Shown one piece after another: positions 10,472-19,273 of a stretch of 64,000 bases of DNA. Below the pieces are notes generated by a model. The model saw nothing but the letters and a program-made list of their open reading frames with translations. It searched no databases and was not told the origin of the DNA. Both the position numbers and the translations under genes were made by a program. Position 1 is the first letter of the stretch; every line of letters begins with the position of its first letter. Source of the DNA: Pseudomonas azotoformans (GTDB lineage: Bacteria; Pseudomonadota; Gammaproteobacteria; Pseudomonadales; Pseudomonadaceae); the NCBI RefSeq assembly GCF_900103345.1, contig NZ_LT629702.1:2542001-2606000 (forward strand). Direction: 5' to 3'.

Positions 10472-12021
10472 GGGTTATCCCTAAGCACTGCGTCGTTGAG
10501 CAGCGCATCACGTTTCTGATAGCCGGCGAAGGCCGCGGCGAGCAATTCATCCTGGGTCCAGCTGTCGCGCTCGAATGTCTCGATCAAACGCCCGGCGGAC
10601 AATACGCCGATGCGGTCGCAGATCAGCATGAGTTCGCGCAGGTCGCTGGACACCACCACCAGCGCTTTGCCCTGGCGGGTCAACTCGCCAAGCAAGGCGT
10701 AAATATCGAATTTGGCACCCACGTCGATGCCACGGGTCGGTTCGTCAAACAACATCACCGAGCAGTCGCGTTCCAGCCAGCGGCCAATCACTACCTTCTG
10801 CTGGTTACCGCCGGACAGTTCGGAAACCAGCTGCGCCGGACTGGAACTGCGGATGCGCATGGCGTCGATCTGACGCTTGGCCAAGGCCGTTTCATTGCGG
10901 CTGTTGACCACCCCACCGCCGGAAATTTCCGGCATGTTGCCCAGGGCAATGTTGGCACTGATGGACTGGGTCAGCAGCAGGCCTTCACCCTTGCGGTCTT
11001 CGGTGATCAGCGCAATGCCATGGCCCACCGCGTCCACCGGCGAGCGAATGCTTACCACCTGGGCCGGCGAACCGAGCGCCACGGTGCCGCTGTCGGCCAG
11101 GTCGGCGCCGAAGATCAGGCGCAACAACTCAGTACGACCGGCACCAATCAGGCCGGAGATGCCGTAGATCTCGCCCGCGTGCACTTCAAAGGACACGTCG
11201 CGAACCTTGTCCGAGCGGGTCAGGCCTTTTACCGTCAGGGCCGGGCCGCCGATGGTGCGCGGGCCCAGGTCGATGTGTTCACCCAGCTCACGACCGACCA
11301 TCAAGGTGACCAGTTGCTCACTGTTGTAATTGGCCATCGGCTCGACACAGACCAGCTTGCCATCACGCAGGACCGCAATGCGCTGGGCAACACGGGCCAG
11401 CTCTTCCAGCCGGTGCGAAATATAAATGATCGCCACGCCCCGGGCCTGCAAGCGGGTGATCTGTTCAAACAGCATCTCGACTTCACGGGCCGTCAGCATG
11501 GCCGTGGGTTCGTCAAGGATCAGTACGTGGCAGTCGCCGATCAGGTTGCGGGCGATTTCGACCATTTGCTGATGGCCAATACCCAGGCTGCCAACCAGCG
11601 TATCAGGGTCGATGGCGTCCAACCCGACCTGGGCCATGGCCTCGATCGCGGCTTTTCGCAGTTGCTTGCGGCTGATCCAGCCACAGTGGCTGGGCAGGTT
11701 ATCCAGGAACAGGTTTTCGGCAACGGTCAGCGTCGGCAGCAGGTTGAGCTCCTGCATGACCATGCGCACGCCCAGCTCTTCGGCCTGGGTGCGGCTACCA
11801 GGGCGGAAGTCCTGGCCGTTGAACTGCATGTGCCCGGTGGTCGGCGTGACCAGCCCACCAATGATCTTCGACAGCGTGCTTTTGCCTGCGCCGTTCTCAC
11901 CGGTCAGCGCCAGCACCTCCCCGCGATTCAGCGTCAGGGTGATGTCGGACAGAACCGGTTGGGCATAGGTCTTGCCGATACCGCTGACCGAGAGGACAGC
12001 GTTCGGGGCGGAAGATGACAT
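10468..12021 (-). CDS. rbsA: Ribose ABC transporter ATP-binding protein
   Basis: 517 residues with two fused ATPase domains. The first has Walker A GENGAGKST and LDEPTAML; the second has the degenerate GAGRTELLRL typical of sugar importers and the signature ELSGGNQQKVVIGRWL with FDEPTRGIDVG. It powers uptake through RbsC. A GC-rich hairpin separates it from rbsB, and it overlaps rbsC by 4 bp. Confidence 0.97.
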   Translation of the reverse strand: MSSSAPNAVLSVSGIGKTYAQPVLSDITLTLNRGEVLALTGENGAGKSTLSKIIGGLVTPTTGHMQFNGQDFRPGSRTQAEELGVRMVMQELNLLPTLTVAENLFLDNLPSHCGWISRKQLRKAAIEAMAQVGLDAIDPDTLVGSLGIGHQQMVEIARNLIGDCHVLILDEPTAMLTAREVEMLFEQITRLQARGVAIIYISHRLEELARVAQRIAVLRDGKLVCVEPMANYNSEQLVTLMVGRELGEHIDLGPRTIGGPALTVKGLTRSDKVRDVSFEVHAGEIYGISGLIGAGRTELLRLIFGADLADSGTVALGSPAQVVSIRSPVDAVGHGIALITEDRKGEGLLLTQSISANIALGNMPEISGGGVVNSRNETALAKRQIDAMRIRSSSPAQLVSELSGGNQQKVVIGRWLERDCSVMLFDEPTRGIDVGAKFDIYALLGELTRQGKALVVVSSDLRELMLICDRIGVLSAGRLIETFERDSWTQDELLAAAFAGYQKRDALLNDAVLRDNP

Positions 12022-12035
12022 AGGAAAATCTCCAG

Positions 12036-12060
12036 GCGCCCGCTCAGGACGAGCGGGCGC
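12036..12060 (-). terminator. Hairpin between rbsB and rbsA
   Basis: GCGCCCGCTC and GAGCGGGCGC form a perfect 10-bp stem with a 5-nt loop. No T-run follows on the minus strand, so it is more likely to stabilise or partly terminate the message, leaving more rbsB than rbsA transcript, as is common for binding-protein genes. Confidence 0.7.
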
Positions 12061-12078
12061 TGTTGGGTGCTGCCAGGA

Positions 12079-13035
12079 TTACTTCTTGCGGACGAGTTCG
12101 ACCGGGGTTTCGATCACGCCATCTTTGGCATCGACTTTCTCACCCTTGACCAGCTTGAGCGCATTCTGGATACCGAACACGGCTTGCTGGGCAGCGGCCT
12201 GGTCGGCGGTCGCCAGGACACGGCCGTCCTGCAGCATCGGCTTGATGGCTTCGATGTTGTCGTAGCCTACGACCTGCACCTTGCCAGCCTTGCCGGCCGC
12301 ACGCACGGCAGAAACTGCGCCCAAGGCCATGTTGTCGTTACCGGCCAGCAGGGCCTTGAGGTCAGGGTATTCACTCAGCATGGCGGACGCCACTTTCTGA
12401 CCCTGGTCGATTTCCCAGTTGCCGGATTGGGTGGAGACAATCTTCATGCCGGCAGCGTCCATCGCATCCTTATAGCCTGCGGTACGTTGCTGGGCGTTGG
12501 TGGTGGTCGGCACGCCTTCGATGATGCCGACCTTGTCACCCGAGGCCAGTTGCTTGGCCAGGTAGTCGCCGACCAGCTTGGAACCTTTGCGGTTGTCCGG
12601 ACCTACGAAAGGGATGTCGAGGTTCTTGCTTTTGAGCACGTCCGGGTCCAGGCGGTTGTCGATGTTGACGACCTTGATACCGGCATCGGAAGCCTTCTTC
12701 AGCACGGTGACCAGTGCCTTGGAGTCGGCAGGCGCGATGACGATGGCGTTGACCTTGGCGAGGATCATCTGGTTGACGATGTCGATCTGCGCGCTGGTGT
12801 CGGTTTCGTTCTTGATACCGTTGGTGATCATGTCGAAATCGGCGGCGTGCTCTTTCTGATATGTCTTGGCACCTTCCTGCATGGTGACGAAGAATTCATT
12901 GGCAAGGGATTTCATGACCAGGCCGACCTTGGGTTTGGCGGCGTCATCGGCAAATGCAGAGGAGAGAGGCAGGGCAGCAGATGCAGCAGCAAGCACAGCG
13001 ACAGCAAGAAGACGTCCAGCGAATGGCAGCTTCAT
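12079..13035 (-). CDS. rbsB: Periplasmic ribose-binding protein
   Basis: 318 residues. Signal peptide at about 1-30 (LAVAVLAAASAALPL, cleavage after SAFA) followed by a type I sugar-binding fold: VGLVMKSLANEFFV, the repeated A-x-V-I-A-P-A-D-S block and the C-terminal GVIETPVELVRKK. It captures ribose for RbsAC. First gene of the rbs operon, directly behind the promoter and operator at 13161-13211. Confidence 0.96.
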   Translation of the reverse strand: MKLPFAGRLLAVAVLAAASAALPLSSAFADDAAKPKVGLVMKSLANEFFVTMQEGAKTYQKEHAADFDMITNGIKNETDTSAQIDIVNQMILAKVNAIVIAPADSKALVTVLKKASDAGIKVVNIDNRLDPDVLKSKNLDIPFVGPDNRKGSKLVGDYLAKQLASGDKVGIIEGVPTTTNAQQRTAGYKDAMDAAGMKIVSTQSGNWEIDQGQKVASAMLSEYPDLKALLAGNDNMALGAVSAVRAAGKAGKVQVVGYDNIEAIKPMLQDGRVLATADQAAAQQAVFGIQNALKLVKGEKVDAKDGVIETPVELVRKK

Positions 13036-13160
13036 GGGTTCACTCCGATCTTATGATTATTGTGAGCAACGCTTGCACCGAAGACCCCTTCGGCAGCCTT
13101 CCCACCCGGGCGGCTGGTACGAGCTGTCACGATACTCAAGGAGTGCTCCGTGAAACATCT

Positions 13161-13211
13161 CGCAAACGTTTGCGTTATTCAAACTATGAGAACCTTGTCG
13201 AGATTTGTCAA
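13161..13211 (-). promoter_or_regulatory. rbs promoter with RbsR-type operator
   Basis: On the minus strand a perfect -35 TTGACA (13206-13211), 17-bp spacer and -10 CATAGT (13183-13188) precede rbsB. The perfect 14-bp palindrome CGCAAACGTTTGCG at 13161-13174 would cover roughly +2 to +15. Palindromes centred on CG and flanked by AAA/TTT are the usual operators of LacI-family sugar repressors, and rbsR is in this operon. Confidence 0.85.
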
Positions 13212-13354
13212 CGGTTGAAAACAGCCTTTCATCCACGCCATCCCTCACGCTTGACCATGGATGCAGTTAAACATCGCACACCCCCAGTCGTTCTCTAAAA
13301 CGACAGGCTGGTGCGCATGATTCATGCATCCCCCAAAGCCTGGCGGTCAACTTT

Positions 13355-13399
13355 TTCGGACAACCGAACGCAATACAGTCCGATGTTCGGAAAGCCGGA
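13355..13399 (+). promoter_or_regulatory. Two AauR-type activator sites upstream of ansB
   Basis: TTCGGACAACCGAA (13355-13368) matches exactly TTCGG-N4-CCGAA, the motif described for AauR, the sigma-54 activator of acidic amino acid uptake and periplasmic glutaminase/asparaginase in P. putida. A second copy with one mismatch, TTCGGAAAGCCGGA, is at 13386-13399. The two start 31 bp apart, about three helical turns, so proteins bound there would face the same side. Confidence 0.82.
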
Positions 13400-13445
13400 C
13401 AAGCACATGATCAACAAGCCCGAAAAATCAATATTAATTGTTATA

Positions 13446-13458
13446 AATCAATAATTTA
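13446..13458 (+). promoter_or_regulatory. Predicted IHF site
   Basis: AATCAATAATTTA fits the IHF consensus WATCAA-N4-TTR exactly and lies in an AT-rich stretch between the upstream activator sites and the -24/-12 promoter, where IHF bends DNA at sigma-54 promoters. Confidence 0.65.
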
Positions 13459-13484
13459 AATTGTTTTTGCGTTCACGCTGAGCC

Positions 13485-13500
13485 TGGTACAGATCCTGCT
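13485..13500 (+). promoter_or_regulatory. Sigma-54 promoter of ansB
   Basis: TGGTACAGATCCTGCT has GG and GC separated by exactly 10 nt, matching the -24/-12 consensus TGGCAC-N5-TTGCW with three differences. Transcription would begin near 13511, about 78 nt before the ansB ATG. Confidence 0.78.
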
Positions 13501-13549
13501 CTACCCCATCACCTCGTGGCATTCAGAACCGCCCGGGTGTTCTAGATGA

Positions 13550-14677
<1,128 letters not shown>

Positions 14678-14694
14678 TTCCTGACTGCCCCCCC

Positions 14695-14722
14695 TGTAGG
14701 AGCGAGCTTGCTCGCTCCTACA
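14695..14722. repeat. REP-like hairpin after ansB
   Basis: TGTAGGAGCGAG-CTTG-CTCGCTCCTACA is a perfect 12-bp inverted repeat, a common Pseudomonas REP-type palindrome. It sits 18 bp after the ansB stop and may also end that transcript, though no T-run follows. Confidence 0.75.
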
Positions 14723-14790
14723 CCATCATGCCCCGCCCTACACCCAGTTGCCTGAAGTGCTGTAAGACGAACTTCTTGAATTTTAAGTGG

Positions 14791-14831
14791 TTGCGAAATC
14801 GCCTACAGTTAAATACTGTATGTGCGTACAG
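14791..14831 (+). promoter_or_regulatory. SOS (LexA) box over a promoter
   Basis: CTGTATGTGCGTACAG at 14816-14831 fits the LexA consensus CTGT-N8-ACAG with both half sites intact. TTGCGA at 14791-14796 and TACTGT at 14814-14819 form a -35/-10 pair with a 17-bp spacer, so bound LexA would block the -10 element. The downstream genes are DUF1654 and endonuclease I. Confidence 0.8.
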
Positions 14832-14849
14832 CTTATTAAGGAATACTCC

Positions 14850-15101
14850 GTGGCAAAGTCCTCTTCCGCAGCGCCAACCGCACCTGATGCCTACGAACGC
14901 CTGGCTGTTCGCGTGCAAAAGATCATCAATTCAACCAACGCCCAGAAAGCCAAGGCAGCGTTGATCTTCCGTTTGCCGGAAGAGCCTGAGGATGAATGGG
15001 CGCGCTTACTGGAGGAAATCGCTGAGAACGACAATGTCACCCTCGCCTATCGTGACGACGGTGGCGTACAGATTTTCTGGGTTGTACCGAAGGAAGATTG
15101 A
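14850..15101 (+). CDS. DUF1654 protein, probably SOS-controlled
   Basis: 83 residues from a GTG start (14850) placed 7 nt after AAGGA; starting here gives the usual DUF1654 beginning VAKSSSAAPTAPDAYERL. The core RVQKIINSTNAQKAKAAL...FRLPEEPEDEWARLLEEIAE is characteristic of this Pseudomonas-restricted family of unknown function. No signal or membrane segment. Lies 4 bp before endA, so the two are almost surely co-transcribed from the LexA-boxed promoter. A link to DNA damage or DNA processing is inferred from context only. Confidence 0.85.
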   Translation: MAKSSSAAPTAPDAYERLAVRVQKIINSTNAQKAKAALIFRLPEEPEDEWARLLEEIAENDNVTLAYRDDGGVQIFWVVPKED

Positions 15102-15105
15102 TTCA

Positions 15106-15795
15106 ATGAGTGTCCGTTTTATCGCGGTGTGCTGCCTGTTTTTTGCCGTCACCGCCCACGCCCAGGCGCCACGCACGTTCAGCGAAGCCAAGAAAATCGC
15201 CTGGAAGCTCTACGCCCCACAATCCACCGAGTTCTATTGCGGCTGCAAATACACCGGCAACCGCGTGGACTTGAAAGCCTGTGGCTACATCCCCCGCAAA
15301 AACGCCAACCGTGCCGCACGCATCGAATGGGAGCACATTGTTCCCGCCTGGCAGATCGGGCATCAGCGCCAATGTTGGCAGGACGGTGGGCGCAAGAACT
15401 GCACGCGCCGTGATGACGTGTTCAAACGCGCCGAAGCGGACCTGCATAACCTGGTGCCAAGCATCGGCGAGGTCAACGGCGACCGTAATAACTTCAGTTT
15501 TGGCTGGCTGCCGGTACAAAGCGGGCAGTACGGGTCATGCCTGACCCAGGTGGATTTCAAGGCCAAGAAGGTCATGCCACGCCCTTCCATCCGGGGAATG
15601 ATCGCCCGCACCTATTTTTATATGAGCAAACAGTACGGCTTGCGCCTGTCGAAACAGGATCGCCAGTTGTACGAAGCCTGGAACAAAACCTACCCGGTGC
15701 AAGCCTGGGAGCGCCAGCGCAACCAGACTGTGGCGTGTGTGATGGGGCGCGGCAATGAGTTTGTCGGCCCGGTGAATCTGAAAGCCTGCAGTTGA
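15106..15795 (+). CDS. endA: Endonuclease I, exported
   Basis: Periplasmic or secreted nonspecific DNA nuclease of the EndA/NucM family with a beta-beta-alpha metal fold. 229 residues; signal peptide about 1-20 (FIAVCCLFFAVTAHA-QA). Catalytic block EWEHIVPAW, then DLHNLVPSIGEVNGDRNNF containing the metal-binding Asn, and several Cys (CGC, C in KACGY, CW, NC) for disulfides. The ATG at 15106 starts the signal peptide; a longer in-frame extension overlaps DUF1654 and has no support. Second gene behind the LexA box. Confidence 0.93.
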   Translation: MSVRFIAVCCLFFAVTAHAQAPRTFSEAKKIAWKLYAPQSTEFYCGCKYTGNRVDLKACGYIPRKNANRAARIEWEHIVPAWQIGHQRQCWQDGGRKNCTRRDDVFKRAEADLHNLVPSIGEVNGDRNNFSFGWLPVQSGQYGSCLTQVDFKAKKVMPRPSIRGMIARTYFYMSKQYGLRLSKQDRQLYEAWNKTYPVQAWERQRNQTVACVMGRGNEFVGPVNLKACS

Positions 15796-15826
15796 AAATG
15801 GGCGAAACTCCCGCCCACCCGACGCG

Positions 15827-16207
15827 TTACTGCGCAACCTTGTGCTCGATAACCTGCGATTCGGTATCCGTTTTCTTGGCGCGGGCCATTTTCTCGTTGA
15901 GCAGCGCCTGCTTGGCCTCCGCTTCAGCTTTGGTCGCGAACGGGCCCAGCAGGACTTCGTCCTTACCGTCCACCTTCACGATGTAAAAGTTGAAACCATG
16001 TTCCAGCAACCAGGCCGTAAGGTCGGTGATAGCTTGTAGCTTGTGGTCCGGCGGCCCTACCCACACGTCCCATTCCTGCGCGGCAATTGCGCCGGTCTGA
16101 GGCTGGCTTTCGGTCACGGCAGGCTTGGTCTTGGGTGCCTCGACCCGCTTGCCCTCACCGCAACCTACCAACGCCAACACCGCCATTGCCATCGCTACTT
16201 TACGCAC
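15827..16207 (-). CDS. Lipoprotein with SPOR-like C-terminus
   Basis: 126 residues. Lipobox LALVGC gives an acylated Cys at about residue 16. The C-terminal half (WVGPPDHKLQAITDLTAWLL...YIVKVDGKDEVLLGPFATKAEAEAKQALLN) matches the SPOR fold pattern, which binds denuded peptidoglycan glycan strands. It therefore may sit at the septum or cell wall. Convergent with endA and divergent from rsmE. The SPOR call is by pattern, not alignment. Confidence 0.78.
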   Translation of the reverse strand: MRKVAMAMAVLALVGCGEGKRVEAPKTKPAVTESQPQTGAIAAQEWDVWVGPPDHKLQAITDLTAWLLEHGFNFYIVKVDGKDEVLLGPFATKAEAEAKQALLNEKMARAKKTDTESQVIEHKVAQ

Positions 16208-16440
16208 TGCCCTGCTCCTTTAAAGATAAAGAGGCGACTTTATCATTCACTGTCTATTCTGGCCGTCATAAACGTTGGCTTAAACAATGCGAATCATGTA
16301 TCGCAGACCTGTATGATGCCGCCATGGGAATTAATGTCGCCTCTATGCGTCCTAAAAAGAGGCAGTCACAGGGAAGCGCTTAGCAGTAAGCTACACACAT
16401 CCGACACCTGCCCTGTCTGAAACATGTGTCCTTAAAAGTA

Positions 16441-16451
16441 ATCAAGGAGAA
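16441..16451 (+). promoter_or_regulatory. RsmE/CsrA-type binding site over the rsmE ribosome-binding site
   Basis: ATCAAGGAGAA overlaps the Shine-Dalgarno GGAG (16446-16449) and differs at one position from the SELEX-type motif A-U/C-C-A-N-GGA-N-G-U/A. Binding by RsmA/RsmE would block translation of rsmE itself, in line with known negative autoregulation of these proteins. Confidence 0.6.
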
Positions 16452-16455
16452 GTCC

Positions 16456-16650
16456 ATGCTGATACTCACCCGAAAAGTTGGTGAAAGCATAAACATCGGT
16501 GATGACATCACGATCACCATCCTGGGCGTCAGCGGCCAGCAAGTACGAATCGGCATCAACGCACCCAAGGATGTTGCCGTGCATCGCGAGGAGATCTACC
16601 AGCGCATCCAGGCCGGCCTGACCGCTCCGGACAAAAACCAGACGCCTTGA
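16456..16650 (+). CDS. rsmE: CsrA-family translational repressor RsmE
   Basis: 64-residue RNA-binding dimer that blocks GGA-containing ribosome-binding sites; part of the Gac/Rsm pathway where small RNAs titrate it. Starts [20 protein letters not shown] and ends [11 protein letters not shown]; this tail is that of RsmE rather than RsmA. The ATG at 16456 follows AAGGAG; the upstream in-frame ATG would add a non-family extension. It is a single gene, not next to alaS/lysC as rsmA usually is. RsmE versus another paralogue is judged from remembered sequence. Confidence 0.9.
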   Translation: MLILTRKVGESINIGDDITITILGVSGQQVRIGINAPKDVAVHREEIYQRIQAGLTAPDKNQTP

Positions 16651-16861
16651 AGTGCCTTCAGTAGCCAGCCCTTTCGTTCACTGTAATGGCTGGCGAAAAA
16701 ACCTTCCCACCGCTCTTGTCCTTGCTGCGTGACTGACGTCGCCAATGTGTTCATCTTCATGGAAAGATGAAACTGTCTTCACGCTTGGAACTAGTTGTTT
16801 CGCTCACAGCCGAATCTCCTGACTGACATCCAACCCTCCATGTGCATTCAGGAGCACGTCG
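16651..16861 (+). other. Gap after rsmE with hairpins
   Basis: 211 bp without a gene. GCCAGCC (from 16672) pairs with GGCTGGC and is followed by GAAAAAACC, a possible but loose rsmE terminator. TTCATCTT-N6-AAGATGAA lies near 16754-16775. Nothing else recognised. Confidence 0.4.
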
Positions 16862-17101
16862 ATGAGGCCTACTACCACGCCGCCGTTTGCCTACAGGTCT
16901 TGGATGATTGCCTTATTGATAGGGCTGGTGTTTGTAGCGCTGGCGTATGGCTTAAGGTTTGCAATCGAAGGCGCTGGCTTGGCAGCACCTCACTCCTGGC
17001 TGGACTTGTCGCTGCTGCTTGGCGGCTATCTGTTTCTTTTCTGCCTCCAGCCCATCCAGAAAGCCATACAGCGCAGGCTGTGCCGGCAAACGACGCGTTG
17101 A
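16862..17101 (+). CDS. Small inner-membrane protein, unknown function
   Basis: 79 residues with two predicted membrane helices (MIALLIGLVFVALAYGL about 15-31, and LDLSLLLGGYLFLFCL about 47-62) and a basic C-terminus (QRRLCRQTTR). An AGGAG lies 7 nt before the ATG. No family recognised. Positive charges at the end suggest a cytoplasmic C-terminus. Confidence 0.6.
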   Translation: MRPTTTPPFAYRSWMIALLIGLVFVALAYGLRFAIEGAGLAAPHSWLDLSLLLGGYLFLFCLQPIQKAIQRRLCRQTTR

Positions 17102-17195
17102 TGGCGGGTTCTTCGCTATCAGATCGCCGGTATTCTCAGCACCACAACACCACCTATGCTTGGCCGTGCATGGTCTGTGAAAGGTACTAGAGCAA

Positions 17196-17489
17196 ATGGA
17201 TACCCTGAGTAAATCCCAAATCGAATCAGCACTTGCGGCCCGCCTGCCTAGTTATCAGGTGACCTGCACATTGCACGCCGACGGGACCCTTTCGGCCGTA
17301 CTCAGCGGCCCGGAAACCGACCATTTTGCCATTACCGGGATTGTGCGCGCGCATTATCGCGGCACCAAAGCGATCGCACGGCTCGCCAATGAAATCCTCC
17401 GGGAGATGGTTCTGTCCCGCCAAGGCATGAGGAATGAACGGATGCAGCCTCCTGATGCTGCCAGCGCCGAACAAGACCTAGACCGGTAA
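17196..17489 (+). CDS. Conserved Pseudomonas protein of unknown function
   Basis: 97 residues, soluble. The pattern CTLHADGTLSAVLSGP...ITGI...AIARLANEILREM resembles the short Pseudomonas DUF1652-type proteins, but I am not certain of that family. The C-terminal 25 residues are polar and likely disordered. Convergent with the HAD phosphatase gene. Confidence 0.65.
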   Translation: MDTLSKSQIESALAARLPSYQVTCTLHADGTLSAVLSGPETDHFAITGIVRAHYRGTKAIARLANEILREMVLSRQGMRNERMQPPDAASAEQDLDR

Positions 17490-17508
17490 CGAGTCCGGTC
17501 TTTCCGTA

Positions 17509-18186
17509 TCAGCCTGCCACGCTCTGCAAGTACAACAGGCCGTCTGCATCACGCTGTACTTTTATCTGCTGGTACCCATCAATCGAAGGATGGTCAGTGG
17601 CCATAAGCGTGTGATGCGTCGACGTCACGACCATCACATCCGCCCCAGCAGCCTCTCCTGCACGAATGCCCACCGTCGCATCTTCAAACACCAGGCATTC
17701 CTGCACCGGCACACCCAGGCGCTGCGCCCCCAACACATAACAATCTGGATTCGGCTTGCCGACGGCCACATCTTCAGCCGTCACCAATACCGCCGGCGGC
17801 GCAATGCCCGCGGCTTGCAGTCGACGCAACGCCAACTCCCTTGGAGCAGAAGTGACCAACGCCCATTGATCACCCGGCAGGCGGTTCAGAAACGCCACGG
17901 CGCCGGAAATCGCCACAACACCTTCGACATCATTGATTTCAGCCTCGGTGATCCACTGCGCTTCAACCTCGGGATCGACGCCAGGCAATGCCTGGCGTGT
18001 GATGGTGTCGATCGCGCGGGCACCGTGAATAGTGGTCAAGAAAGCCGCCACGTCCAGGCCATGACGTTCAGCCCAGATGCTCCACACCCGCTCAGCAGCG
18101 GCAATGGAGTTGAGCAAGGTCCCATCCATATCAAACAAAAAGGCACGGTAACGGCGATTGAACACGGCTGAACCTCGGATAGACAC
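17509..18186 (-). CDS. HAD-superfamily phosphatase (sugar-phosphate phosphatase type)
   Basis: 225 residues. Motif I FDMDGTLLNS with nucleophile Asp and acid/base Asp two residues later, motif II TSAP, motif III Lys in VGKPNPDCY, motif IV VFEDATVGIRAG. An alpha-helical cap lies between motifs I and II (subfamily IA). Closest in style to YfbT/YniC-like sugar-phosphate phosphatases; the substrate cannot be read from the sequence. Divergent from the exported hydrolase gene. Confidence 0.9.
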   Translation of the reverse strand: MSIRGSAVFNRRYRAFLFDMDGTLLNSIAAAERVWSIWAERHGLDVAAFLTTIHGARAIDTITRQALPGVDPEVEAQWITEAEINDVEGVVAISGAVAFLNRLPGDQWALVTSAPRELALRRLQAAGIAPPAVLVTAEDVAVGKPNPDCYVLGAQRLGVPVQECLVFEDATVGIRAGEAAGADVMVVTSTHHTLMATDHPSIDGYQQIKVQRDADGLLYLQSVAG

Positions 18187-18275
18187 TGAGCGAATTCCTC
18201 ATGGGCGCAAAAATGATAGGCCCGATGCAATCTACGGATCGCCTTGGCGCTTGTAAACGCTACCGAGGTCGATTG

Positions 18276-18293
18276 CATTACAGGTTTGTAATG
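18276..18293 (+). promoter_or_regulatory. Cop-box-like inverted repeat (site 1)
   Basis: CATTACAGGTTTGTAATG is a perfect 7-4-7 inverted repeat about 100 bp before the exported alpha/beta hydrolase. It resembles the boxes bound by CopR/CusR-type regulators (ATTACA...TGTAAT), and such a regulator is encoded at 19561. Confidence 0.65.
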
Positions 18294-18391
18294 GAGCGGT
18301 AAGTCTTACCAGCACCCTCACTTCATACAGTGAAGTCGTCAGTCACCCACACCGGATGACGCCACTTCCCACTGATGAAAAGGGTCCCCCG

Positions 18392-19162
18392 ATGAAACCT
18401 GCAAGCAAACTCTGCCTGATCGCCGCCAGCCTGCTGATGCTGGGCACGGGTACCGCCATGGCCGGCACCGTGGCGCCGGTCAAAGCCAATAACGTGGTGC
18501 TGGTTCACGGTTCCTGGGCTGACGGTTCAAGTTGGTCCGAGGTGATTACCCGCCTCCAGGCCGCCGGTCTGCACGTCACTGCGGTGCAGAACCCGCTGAC
18601 CTCGGTGGCCGACGATGTCGCCGCCACCAACCGTGTACTGGACCAGCAGGACGGCCCCACTGTGCTGGTCGGCCACTCCTACGCTGGCACCGTGGTCAGC
18701 GACGCCGGGGCCAACCTGAAGGTCAGCTCCCTGGTGTACGTGGCCGCACGCGCGCCGGACGCCAATGAAGACTTTGTCGCGCTCTCGGCAAAGTATCCGA
18801 GCATGCCGGTGCGAGCCGGCGTTGAAGACCACGACGGCTACCTCACCCTGAGCCAGGAGGCCTTCCTCAAGTATTTTGCCGGCGATGTGCCGCATGCCAA
18901 GGCCCTGGAGCTGTACGCCGTGCAGCAGCCCATCACCAAGACCCTGTTCAGCGGTCGCACCGTCAACGCCGCCTGGCACACCAAGCCTTCTTGGTATGCG
19001 GTGTCGGCGAATGACCAGACCATCAATCCGGACCTGGAGCGCTTCCTCGCCAAGCGCATGAACGCCACCACCATCGAGCTGCCTTCAAGCCACCTGTCGC
19101 TGGTGTCCCACGCCAAGGAAATCACCGACCTGATCCTCGAAGCCTCCGGCCGCCAGCCCTGA
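18392..19162 (+). CDS. Exported alpha/beta hydrolase
   Basis: 256 residues from the ATG at 18392, which begins a signal peptide (LIAASLLMLGTGTAMA-GT). Alpha/beta-hydrolase fold: HGSW oxyanion loop (VLVHGSWADGSSW), nucleophile elbow GHSYAG, a late Asp (SANDQTIN) and His in SSHLSLVSH. Similar proteins are annotated as exported esterases; the substrate is unknown. The in-frame ATG 36 bp upstream would bury the signal peptide. It shares its box type with the DUF2790 and CopR-like genes downstream, which suggests metal- or oxidant-responsive expression. Confidence 0.88.
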   Translation: MKPASKLCLIAASLLMLGTGTAMAGTVAPVKANNVVLVHGSWADGSSWSEVITRLQAAGLHVTAVQNPLTSVADDVAATNRVLDQQDGPTVLVGHSYAGTVVSDAGANLKVSSLVYVAARAPDANEDFVALSAKYPSMPVRAGVEDHDGYLTLSQEAFLKYFAGDVPHAKALELYAVQQPITKTLFSGRTVNAAWHTKPSWYAVSANDQTINPDLERFLAKRMNATTIELPSSHLSLVSHAKEITDLILEASGRQP

Positions 19163-19168
19163 GCCCTG

Positions 19169-19186
19169 CATTACAAACTTGTCATC
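19169..19186 (+). promoter_or_regulatory. Cop-box-like inverted repeat (site 2)
   Basis: CATTACAAACTTGTCATC repeats site 1 with two changes in the right half. It lies about 90 bp before the DUF2790 gene, which heads DUF2790-regulator-kinase, and would allow autoregulation of the two-component system. Confidence 0.6.
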
Positions 19187-19273
19187 ATCCTGTTGGTTGG
19201 CTGTTCGGGGTGCCTGGTTACTGTGAACTCACCGCCACGATCTGGCAGCCAACCCCTTAAGAGAGATACCGCC

